Assembly: GCA_965651815.1 (NCBI GenBank)
Contig: CBFGTJ010000217.1
Location: forward strand, 1 to 5,007
Direction of reading: 5' to 3'
Source: CBFGTJ01 sp965651815
Lineage (GTDB): Bacteria; Actinomycetota; Acidimicrobiia; Acidimicrobiales; Microtrichaceae
DNA length: 5,007 nucleotides
In this document: positions 1 to 5,007 of the stretch, one piece after another
Layout of the letters: each line of letters starts with the position of its first letter
How positions within the stretch are numbered: position 1 is the stretch's first letter
Notes under the pieces: generated by a model
Database searches by the model: none
Told to the model about the DNA's origin: nothing
The model's input: only the letters and a program-made list of their open reading frames with translations
Program-made: the position numbers and the translations under genes

Positions 1-79
1 GGCCCGGCCGGGCGGGCGCCGGCCCCGGGGCGGGGCGGGGGGGGGGGCCCCGCGCCGGCGGCGCCCCCCCCCCCCCCCG
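1..79. other. G/C-only low-complexity tract at the window edge
   Basis: The first 79 bases contain no A or T; the first A is at 80. There is a G run at 37-47, preceded by GGGG blocks at 27-30 and 32-35 separated by single C residues, and a C run at 64-78. The G run can pair with the C run around a roughly 16-nt GC-rich loop, and the G blocks fit a G-quadruplex pattern. The tract begins 17 nt beyond the stop of the minus-strand gene ending at 96, so it could act as a very strong 3' hairpin, but there is no U-tract. Long homopolymers at a sequence end are also typical of assembly or polymerase artefacts, which I consider more likely. No coding sequence is supported here. Confidence 0.6.
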
Positions 80-95
80 ACCGCGTTCGGGCGCC

Positions 96-2138
96 TCAGC
101 CCGGAGCGCCGGCCGCCAACGCCTCCGACCGCACCAGGACCGCAGCCCGACCGGCGCCCTCCATCCACATCGGGAAGTTGGTGCCCCACAGGTTGGCGTG
201 CACCAGGAAGTGCCAACCCCCGGACAGGTCCACCGGCTCCTCGGGCGACCAGCGCAGCAGCGCCGGTTCGCCGGGTGCGACCAGGGGCGCATCGAGCGGG
301 GTGAGCGCGACCCCGGAGGGGTGGCGGACCCGCTCGACGACGTGCAGGGTGCGGCCGCCGCCGTCCACCACGTCGCCGGGGGCGACCTCCTCCCCCAGCT
401 TCGTCATCGACCACCCCTCCGGTGAGGGGACCGCGGGGTCGAAGCTCCACCACCACGCGACCGGCCAGCGGGCGGCGGCGAGCCCGCCCCAGCGGAGCTC
501 GACGCGCACCTCGCCGGGTGGGGCACCCGGGGTGACGACGAGCTGCGTCCGTCCCGGCACCTCGACGGGGTCGCCGTCCGCGACGTCGAAGGCGAGCTCC
601 GCGACCAGCGCCGGCCGACCGTCGAGCCGGCCGGTGCGGGCGCCGGCGAGGCGTGCCGGCCAGCGCCGCGACACCGCCGCGGTGCGCTCGAGCCCGGGCT
701 TGGTGTTGTCCCAGCGCGCCCACCACTCGTCCTCGGGCGAGCAGGTCGCGTTGTAGGTGCCGAACCACCGCTCGAAGTCGTCGGCGTCGAAGGTCTGCAA
801 CCAGACGCGGCCGAGCGGCCGACCGGGCTCCGCGGGCCCCGCGCCACCACCGGCAGGCCGCAACCCCGCCACGGCCCCCGTGTCGTCGAGCACGACCTCG
901 AGGTCCCCGAGGCGCACGGCCTCGCCCGGGCCGACCGGATGCGTGTCCGCGAGCTCCACTGGTCCCGCCTGGGCGGCGCCAGCCAGCACACGGCGAGCCG
1001 CGCCGGCGAGGTCGGTGCGCCCACCCGCGGCGAGGGCCTCGACCGCGCGGTCGAGGTAGGCCCGCTGCTCCGCCCAGCTCTGCTCGAACCGCCGGGTGCT
1101 CGCGTTCGTGCGCGTGCCGGCGAGCTCCGCCGCGCTCCAGGCGCCCTCCTCCGGCCAGTGCGCCTTCTGGTCGAGCCCCCAGGTGTGCTCGGCCACGAGC
1201 AGCAGCTGGGTCGAGGCCGCGGCCAGCGCCGGGTCGTCCGCGGCGACGACACCCTCGTCGAGCCACCGTCGGCGCTCCCTGCACAGCGCGAGGAACCCCG
1301 CCGTCTTCGCCGGGTCGGACGCGACCCCGTGGATCCACGTGTCGCCGATCTCGCCGGTGACCACCGGCAGCCCCGGCGCGGCCGCCATCACCGCGGCGAC
1401 GTCGTCGAAGGTCGCCGCCTCCACCTCGGCGTCCGGGAACCGCTGCCGCAGCGCCTCGAACCCGTCGAGCACCTGCTCGAGGGTGGGCGGGCCCAGGTTG
1501 TCGCCGGTGAGGTCGACCGCGACGGCCGTGCCGGTGCCCGGGACCACCTGCACCGCCCCGTACCCACCCGGCTGGTACATGACGCGCACCTCGGGAGCCG
1601 ACCCGCCCGGCGCCGCCTCGTCACGCCAGCGGAACCGCTCCGGGACCTGCGGCGTCGCGGCCGCCGGGTTGACCCCCACGTGCAGCAGGTCCACTCCTGC
1701 GGCGGCGAGCACCGACACCAGGCCCCGCGTGTGGCCGGGCACGTCGGTCACCTTCGCGGCCCGCGTCCGCCGCCCGTAGCGCCGGTCGAGCTCCCGCGCG
1801 AGCGTCAGCCCGTGCTCGAGCAGGGACCGTTCGCACAGCTCGGTGTGCATCGTGAACGGCAGCGCGTGCCAGCACAGGTCGCCCGCCTCGATCGCCTCGT
1901 CGAGGCGCCGCCGCCCCGCGGGGTCGGCGGCCTCGAGCGCCTCGGTGAGTATCCACGAGCCGGTCGTCCAGCGCAGCCGCTCCGGGCCACCACGCCGGCG
2001 CAGCTGCTCGGCCACGGCGAGCGCCCGCGGGAAGAACTCGTCGAGGTAGCGCCGGCGGACGAGCGAGGCGAGGTCGGTGAACCCGACGTCCAGGTGGGTC
2101 TTCGACACCACCAGCACGCGCTCGACCCGCTCCGGCAC
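96..2138 (-). CDS. DUF5054 family protein, GH38-like putative glycoside hydrolase
   Basis: This is a complete 680-residue protein. The N-terminal half resembles the catalytic domain of GH38 alpha-mannosidases. KTHLDVGFTD at 13-22 places H15 and D17 where GH38 has its zinc-binding H-x-D. TDVPGH at 131-136 matches the GH38 nucleophile motif (D-P-F-G-H), pointing to D132. EHTWG at 317-321 supplies H318, a candidate further zinc ligand. GEIGDTWIHG at 262-271 and HANLWGTNFPMW at 647-658 are motifs I associate with DUF5054 (Pfam) proteins. The C-terminal half (from about 395) looks like the beta-rich domain of such enzymes. There is no signal peptide or membrane segment, so it is probably cytoplasmic. 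The frame stays open upstream, but that part overlaps the preceding gene and is not protein-like. The GTG at 2138, 2 nt past that gene's TGA, leaves a natural start just before the first conserved motif. No good Shine-Dalgarno is seen, so coupled translation is likely. The substrate is unknown; mannosidase activity is inferred from the fold only. Confidence 0.87.
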   Translation of the reverse strand: MPERVERVLVVSKTHLDVGFTDLASLVRRRYLDEFFPRALAVAEQLRRRGGPERLRWTTGSWILTEALEAADPAGRRRLDEAIEAGDLCWHALPFTMHTELCERSLLEHGLTLARELDRRYGRRTRAAKVTDVPGHTRGLVSVLAAAGVDLLHVGVNPAAATPQVPERFRWRDEAAPGGSAPEVRVMYQPGGYGAVQVVPGTGTAVAVDLTGDNLGPPTLEQVLDGFEALRQRFPDAEVEAATFDDVAAVMAAAPGLPVVTGEIGDTWIHGVASDPAKTAGFLALCRERRRWLDEGVVAADDPALAAASTQLLLVAEHTWGLDQKAHWPEEGAWSAAELAGTRTNASTRRFEQSWAEQRAYLDRAVEALAAGGRTDLAGAARRVLAGAAQAGPVELADTHPVGPGEAVRLGDLEVVLDDTGAVAGLRPAGGGAGPAEPGRPLGRVWLQTFDADDFERWFGTYNATCSPEDEWWARWDNTKPGLERTAAVSRRWPARLAGARTGRLDGRPALVAELAFDVADGDPVEVPGRTQLVVTPGAPPGEVRVELRWGGLAAARWPVAWWWSFDPAVPSPEGWSMTKLGEEVAPGDVVDGGGRTLHVVERVRHPSGVALTPLDAPLVAPGEPALLRWSPEEPVDLSGGWHFLVHANLWGTNFPMWMEGAGRAAVLVRSEALAAGAPG

Positions 2139-2140
2139 GG

Positions 2141-3430
2141 TCAGCGCGGGATGTCGCGGAAGGGCACGTCCTTGTCGGTGCGGGGCTCCGCGGGGAGGCC
2201 GAGCACCCGCTCGCCGATGATGTTCTTCTGCACCTCGTCGGTGCCGCCGTAGATCGACACCGCCGGCGCGAACAGCGCGAGCTCCGCCATGACCGGATCC
2301 GCGTGCGGGTCCTTCCACAGCTGGCCCGCCGGTCCCTGCAGGGCGAGCCCGAGGTGGGCAGCCAGGCGGGTGATGCGGGTCATCGACAGCTTCGCGATGT
2401 TCGGCTCGGCGCCGGTCAGCTTCACGCCGGCCGCACGCGCCGCCTTGGCGCGCAGGTTCGCGAAGCGGGCGATCTCCTGCATCTCGTACAGCTGCACCAG
2501 CTGCTGGCGGAGCACGGCGTCGGTGATCGGCGCGTTCTTCCGTGCGAGCGCCAGCACGACGGCGCCCGCGCCGCCGCTCATCACGTCACCCGAGCCCGAC
2601 CGCGGCGCCCGCACGAAGTCACCCGCGCGCTTCTCGAGGTCACCCGCCACCGTGCCGGGCATCGCGGCGGAGGCCGCGCCGTGCCCGCCGGCGCCGAGGC
2701 TCATCCGCTCGACCATCAGCGTCGTGTTCGCGACCGCCCAGCCGTTGTTGAGCCCGCCGATGATGTCGTCGTCGCGGACCCGGATGTCGGTCATGAAGAC
2801 CTCGTTGAACAGTGCGCGCCCGGTCATCTCGCGCAGCGGCCGCACGTCCATGCCCGGCTGGTGCATGTCGGCGGCGAACCACGAGATGCCGCGGTGCTTC
2901 GGCACGTCCGGGTCGGTTCGGGCGAGCAGCATGCCCCGGTCAGCGATCTGGCCGCCGGAGGTCCACACCTTCTGGCCGTTCACGATCCACTCGTCGCCGT
3001 CGCGGACCGCCCGGGCGGCGAGGCCGGCGAGGTCGGAGCCGGCGCCCGGCTCGCTGAAGAGCTGGCACCACGCCTCCTGCCCGGTGACGATCGGCCGCAG
3101 GTAGCGCCGCTTCTGCTCCTCGTCGCCGTGGGCGACGATCGTCGGCCCCGCGAGCATGACGCCGAGGCCACCGGGCGGGCCGATGGCGCCGGCCGCGGCG
3201 ATCTCCTTGGCGACCACTGCGGCGTCACCCCGCGACAGCCCCCGGCCGAAGTCCGACTCGGGCCAGGTGGGCACCGCCCAGTGGTCGTCCGCGAGCCGCT
3301 CCCACCACTCGGCCACGGTCAGGTCCGGATCCCAGTTCGACGCGAGCCAGCTGCGGATCTCCTGCCGCAGCGCCGTCGTCTCGGCGTCCTCGGCGACGCC
3401 GTCCTGCGCCTCCACCTGCGTGTCGGTCAT
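2141..3430 (-). CDS. Acyl-CoA dehydrogenase (FadE-like)
   Basis: This 429-residue flavoenzyme of the acyl-CoA dehydrogenase family would oxidise an acyl-CoA thioester to the 2,3-enoyl-CoA using FAD, passing electrons to electron-transfer flavoprotein. The helical N-terminal domain covers about 15-120. FSEPGAGSD at 125-133 is the family signature for flavin and substrate contact, followed by the beta domain (VNGQKVWTSGG at 150-160) and a C-terminal helical domain ending in IYGGTDEVQKNIIGERVLG (393-411). Where medium-chain enzymes carry the catalytic glutamate (YEGT) there is glycine (YGGT). E241 in MVERMSLG sits where isovaleryl- and long-chain enzymes carry theirs, so activity is probably retained. 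The ATG at 3430 is preceded by AGGGGG with a 4-nt spacer; an upstream in-frame extension to 3628 is not protein-like. Length is slightly above the usual 380-400, mainly from an insertion at about 255-310. Substrate is not predictable; actinobacteria use such enzymes on fatty acids, branched acids and sterol side chains. Confidence 0.93.
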   Translation of the reverse strand: MTDTQVEAQDGVAEDAETTALRQEIRSWLASNWDPDLTVAEWWERLADDHWAVPTWPESDFGRGLSRGDAAVVAKEIAAAGAIGPPGGLGVMLAGPTIVAHGDEEQKRRYLRPIVTGQEAWCQLFSEPGAGSDLAGLAARAVRDGDEWIVNGQKVWTSGGQIADRGMLLARTDPDVPKHRGISWFAADMHQPGMDVRPLREMTGRALFNEVFMTDIRVRDDDIIGGLNNGWAVANTTLMVERMSLGAGGHGAASAAMPGTVAGDLEKRAGDFVRAPRSGSGDVMSGGAGAVVLALARKNAPITDAVLRQQLVQLYEMQEIARFANLRAKAARAAGVKLTGAEPNIAKLSMTRITRLAAHLGLALQGPAGQLWKDPHADPVMAELALFAPAVSIYGGTDEVQKNIIGERVLGLPAEPRTDKDVPFRDIPR

Positions 3431-3434
3431 CTGT

Positions 3435-3440
3435 CCCCCT
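3435..3440 (-). promoter_or_regulatory. Ribosome binding site of the acyl-CoA dehydrogenase
   Basis: On the minus strand AGGGGG lies 4 nt before the ATG at 3430. It is the only strong purine-rich site near the possible starts of this frame and decides the start. A loose -10-like TACCGT lies at 3463-3458, with no convincing -35 upstream. Confidence 0.6.
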
Positions 3441-3573
3441 GTGCCAGTTCGTGGGGAACGGTAGCGCTGCGGGGCAGGTGGTCCGCCACCCGGGTCGCCG
3501 CCGACGGCCGGCGGGCCCGATCGGGGAGGGAGTTCTGCCCGGTTCGCACCACCGAGCGCGCCGTGCGACGATC

Positions 3574-3585
3574 CAACGACCGTTG
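3574..3585. repeat. Short inverted repeat in the divergent intergenic region
   Basis: CAACG at 3574-3578 and CGTTG at 3581-3585 form a perfect 5-bp inverted repeat around a 2-nt spacer. CGTTG occurs again at 3660-3664 across the candidate -10 of the sigma gene. Separately, CGAACGT (3591-3597) is the reverse complement of ACGTTCG (3651-3657). These could be operator half-sites for a regulator acting on one or both divergent genes, but short matches like this arise easily by chance in such GC-rich DNA. The rest of 3431-3676 shows no gene. Confidence 0.25.
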
Positions 3586-3635
3586 CGAGGCGAACGTCCC
3601 GGGGAGGGAGCGCCCCCATCAGGTCCACAGCCGGG

Positions 3636-3663
3636 TGTCAACGCGGCGGTACGTTCGATCGTT
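3636..3663 (+). promoter_or_regulatory. Candidate ECF-type promoter of the sigma factor gene
   Basis: TGTCAAC at 3636-3642 and CGTT at 3660-3663 are separated by 17 nt. An AAC-containing -35 and a CGT-containing -10 at about this distance are general features of promoters used by ECF sigma factors, which often transcribe their own gene. A start about 7 nt past the -10 would fall near 3670, within the Shine-Dalgarno, giving an almost leaderless transcript. An alternative housekeeping-type -10, TACGTT at 3650-3655, would keep the ribosome site intact but has only a weak -35 (TCCACA at 3624-3629, 20-nt spacer). Confidence 0.35.
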
Positions 3664-3666
3664 GAA

Positions 3667-3672
3667 GGGAGG
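3667..3672 (+). promoter_or_regulatory. Ribosome binding site of the sigma factor gene
   Basis: GGGAGG ends 4 nt before the GTG at 3677 and only 1 nt before another in-frame GTG at 3674. The spacing therefore favours 3677 as the start, although the two differ by one residue only. Confidence 0.55.
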
Positions 3673-3676
3673 TGTG

Positions 3677-4186
3677 GTGCGGCGACCGAGGGGAGAACAT
3701 GGCTTCAGGGCGTTCTACGAGCGGCTCCAGCCGCGGGCCATCGCCGTGGCTCGCCGGATGGTCGGCTCCCCTGCGGTGGCCGAGGACCTCGCCGCCGAGG
3801 CGTTCGCACGCGCCTACTCGCGCTGGCCGAAGGTCCAGCAGCACCCGAACCCCGATGCCTGGCTGCTCCGCGTGGTCGGCAACCTGGCCGTCGACCACGT
3901 CCGCAAGGAGACCCGCCGGCCCGAGGTGCGCGGTGACGCCGGTCGGGCGGACCCCTCGGCGGACGACGCCGCGTTCCGGATCGATCTCACCGACGCGCTC
4001 CGGCACCTGTCCGGTCGTCAACAGGAGGTGGTGGTGATGCGCTACATCATCGACCTCACCGAGGAGGACGTCGCGTCGAGCCTCGGCATGTCGACCGGGT
4101 CGGTGAAGACGCACCTGCACCGGGCGACCGCCAAGCTGCGCGCCGCGCTGGGCCCCGCCGAGGACACCGAGGCCGGCCGTGGCTGA
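3677..4186 (+). CDS. ECF subfamily RNA polymerase sigma factor (sigma-70 family)
   Basis: This 169-residue protein has the minimal two-domain layout of ECF sigma factors. Region 2 covers about 8-78, with AEDLAAEAFARAYSRW (35-50) for core binding and the -10 recognition helix around DAWLLRVVGNLAVDHVRK (60-77). An acidic linker at about 86-100 is followed by region 4 at about 105-157, where the helix-turn-helix runs through LTEEDVASSLGMSTGSVKTHLHRATAKLR (seen at 127-155) and would read the -35 element. There is no C-terminal extension of the ECF41 or SnoaL type. It would direct RNA polymerase to a small regulon, probably including its own promoter. I chose the GTG at 3677 from its Shine-Dalgarno; 3674 is possible. 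The open frame continues far upstream only because it runs antisense to the dehydrogenase. The next gene overlaps its end by 8 bases, so the two are co-transcribed. It is closest in general look to the actinobacterial SigE-like ECF group, though I cannot assign a numbered subgroup. Confidence 0.92.
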   Translation: MRRPRGEHGFRAFYERLQPRAIAVARRMVGSPAVAEDLAAEAFARAYSRWPKVQQHPNPDAWLLRVVGNLAVDHVRKETRRPEVRGDAGRADPSADDAAFRIDLTDALRHLSGRQQEVVVMRYIIDLTEEDVASSLGMSTGSVKTHLHRATAKLRAALGPAEDTEAGRG

Positions 4187-4907
4187 GCAGCGCAGGTTCC
4201 CCGCGGTGGACGACCCCAGCCGCTACGACCGCATCGTCGAGCGGGGGCGCCAGCTCCGCCGCCGCCGCCAGCTCGGCCTGGGCGCCGGCGCGGGCAGCAG
4301 CGTCGCCGCGGTGGCCGTCGCCGTCGCGCTGCTCACCGGGGGCGGCGGGCAGGACCGTGCGGAGATCGTCGCGGACGGCGACGACGAGCGCGGGACGACC
4401 ACCACCACGACCACCTCGACCACGAGCCTCCCGCCGCCCGACGAGCTGAGCGTGCGCGTCGACGCCACCGCGGAGCGGATCACCGTCGAGGTGGTGGACC
4501 CGCACGCGCCCGTCGTGGACGGCGCCCGGCAGTGCGTGACGGTGTCGATGGCCGGCGACACGGCCGACACCGCCGAGGCCACGGGGTGCGACGACCTCCC
4601 CGAGGTCGACGGCGTCGTGCCGGTCGAGCTGCCCTCGACCGGCGGCGTGCTCATCGGGTGCAGCGCCACGCTCGAGCGGCCCGAGGAGGGCGCCGGCGCC
4701 GAGGTCCCCACCGAGCTGCGTGCGACCACCTTCGAGCTCGAACCACCCGACCTCGCCGCGGGCACCTACACCGTCGAGGTGCAGGTCGCCTCGGGCGTCG
4801 GCGACGGGTGCCACGGCACCGGCGACGAGGCCGGCCCCGGGCAGCCCCCCACCCCGGGCGCGATGGAGCACTCCACGCGGGTCACCGCGACCGTCGAGAT
4901 CGACTGA
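4179..4907 (+). CDS. Single-pass membrane protein, putative anti-sigma or sensor partner of the ECF sigma factor
   Basis: I do not recognise a named family for this 242-residue protein. The N-terminal 31 residues are short and basic (RRRR at 27-30). One hydrophobic segment follows at about 32-53; the charges predict the N-terminus inside. Next come a glycine- and acid-rich stretch, a threonine-rich stalk (seven Thr at 73-79, then S-T-T-S) and a proline spacer, then an exported, probably beta-rich domain from about 88 to the end. That domain has four cysteines (119, 137, 161, 211) that could form two disulfides. The GTG start at 4179 overlaps the sigma gene's stop by 8 bases and follows GAGG with a 6-nt spacer, so translation is probably coupled. 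Membrane proteins encoded directly after ECF sigma factors are often their anti-sigma factors. However, the cytoplasmic part lacks the zinc motif H-x3-C-x2-C and is much shorter than a classical anti-sigma domain, so that role is inference from position. It could instead be a regulon member or surface sensor. Confidence 0.8.
   Translation: MAEQRRFPAVDDPSRYDRIVERGRQLRRRRQLGLGAGAGSSVAAVAVAVALLTGGGGQDRAEIVADGDDERGTTTTTTTSTTSLPPPDELSVRVDATAERITVEVVDPHAPVVDGARQCVTVSMAGDTADTAEATGCDDLPEVDGVVPVELPSTGGVLIGCSATLERPEEGAGAEVPTELRATTFELEPPDLAAGTYTVEVQVASGVGDGCHGTGDEAGPGQPPTPGAMEHSTRVTATVEID
4395..4415 (+). repeat. ACC/ACG codon run encoding the poly-Thr stalk
   Basis: Seven consecutive threonine codons, a mixture of ACC and ACG, lie just outside the predicted membrane segment of the partner protein. 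Being codon-periodic, length changes here would shorten or extend the stalk without breaking the frame. Such linkers are common in exported actinobacterial proteins and may be glycosylated. Confidence 0.6.
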
Positions 4908-4929
4908 CCGACCCCGGTCGTCGGGTCAG
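4904..4929. terminator. Possible GC-rich hairpin at the end of the sigma-factor operon
   Basis: CTGAC (4904-4908) pairs with GTCAG (4925-4929). Inside it CGAC (4909-4912) pairs with GTCG (4917-4920), leaving a 4-nt loop and a 4-nt bulge (4921-4924). The structure includes the membrane-protein stop codon and lies between convergent genes, where a bidirectional terminator would be expected. There is no T-tract on either side, so it is a weak call. Confidence 0.3.
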
Positions 4930-4967
4930 CGCCGTCGTCGGGTCAGCGCCGCCGTCGGGTCAGCGCC
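4920..4967. repeat. Triple tandem repeat, 17-bp period
   Basis: GTCGGGTCAGCGCC occurs identically at 4920-4933, 4937-4950 and 4954-4967, exactly 17 nt apart. The 3-nt spacers are GTC and GCC. The unit at 4954-4967 contains the last codon and TGA of the convergent minus-strand gene; the other two lie between the genes. Read on the minus strand the three TGA triplets fall in all three frames, because 17 is not a multiple of three. The simplest explanation is duplication of the gene's 3' end by slippage. Confidence 0.85.
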
Positions 4968-5007
4968 AGGGCCGCTCGCCGTAGCGGTTGAGGTGCACGA
5001 CCGAGCC
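4960..5007 (-). CDS. C-terminal end of an unidentified convergent gene (partial)
   Basis: The minus strand reads 15 codons, GSVVHLNRYGERPWR, then TGA at 4962-4960. The gene enters from beyond the right edge of the window. The mix of hydrophobic, charged and aromatic residues and the convergent arrangement with the upstream operon fit a real protein end, but the fragment is too short for a family assignment. An open frame this short can occur by chance in GC-rich DNA, so the call rests mainly on its composition and position. Confidence 0.5.
   Translation of the reverse strand, partial: GSVVHLNRYGERPWR

Noticed and set aside
939..2252. Long plus-strand open frame opposite the DUF5054 gene
   Set aside because: It is rich in Arg, Gly, Pro and His with no domain pattern. 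The minus strand here carries clear conserved motifs, so this is a GC-driven antisense shadow.
3447..3459. GTTC/GAAC inverted repeat in front of the dehydrogenase
   Set aside because: It has only four base pairs per arm and no second copy, which is too weak to call an operator.
3455..3483. GGAAC followed by GTC as a second plus-strand ECF promoter
   Set aside because: The spacer is 21 nt, too long for the ECF pattern, and it lies more than 190 bases from the sigma gene start.
3431..3628. N-terminal extension of the dehydrogenase to an ATG at 3628
   Set aside because: The extra 66 residues are proline- and glycine-rich and unlike the family N-terminus. The ATG at 3430 has a strong ribosome site.
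2303..3676. Upstream extension of the sigma factor frame, giving a 627-residue protein
   Set aside because: The extension runs antisense to the dehydrogenase and has shadow-like composition. A Shine-Dalgarno and GTG sit exactly before the sigma region 2 domain.
3699..4037. ATG with a well-spaced GGGGAG site inside the start of the sigma gene
   Set aside because: It is out of frame with the sigma factor and its product is low-complexity Ser/Arg/Pro with no recognisable domain.
4056..4871. 271-residue minus-strand open frame opposite the membrane protein
   Set aside because: It is dominated by Gly, Arg and Ala without motifs. The plus strand has a coherent start, membrane span and exported domain, and overlap with the sigma gene.

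Overview
This is a very GC-rich window that reads as chromosomal sequence from a high-GC actinobacterium. The short cytoplasmic head, single membrane span and poly-threonine linker of the last complete gene, and the FadE-like acyl-CoA dehydrogenase, would suit Acidimicrobiia or a related lineage. That placement is inference; no rRNA or marker gene is present. I see no tRNA, CRISPR array, insertion sequence or phage gene.

Layout: (1) 1-79 contains only G and C, with an 11-base G run and a 15-base C run. It is either a GC hairpin or quadruplex downstream of the first gene or, more likely, a contig-end artefact. (2) 2138-96 (minus) encodes a complete DUF5054-type protein related to GH38 alpha-mannosidases. 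(3) 3430-2141 (minus) encodes an acyl-CoA dehydrogenase immediately upstream of it, with a 2-nt gap, so the two probably share a transcript. (4) 3431-3676 is a divergent intergenic region with an ECF-type promoter candidate, a Shine-Dalgarno site for each flanking gene, and small inverted repeats. (5) 3677-4186 (plus) encodes an ECF sigma factor. (6) 4179-4907 (plus) overlaps it by 8 bases and encodes a single-pass membrane protein with a threonine-rich stalk and a four-cysteine exported domain. It is the likely regulator or sensor partner of the sigma factor. (7) 4908-5007 holds a hairpin, three copies of a 17-bp-period tandem repeat, and the last 15 codons of a convergent minus-strand gene that runs off the window.

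The right half looks like a two-gene regulatory unit: an ECF sigma factor translationally coupled to a membrane partner that lacks the usual zinc-binding anti-sigma motif. The left half is a probable two-gene metabolic transcription unit whose combination (flavoenzyme plus glycosidase-like enzyme) is unusual. Nothing in the window proves a new system. The best candidates for follow-up are the unclassified sigma-factor partner and the dehydrogenase/DUF5054 pair.
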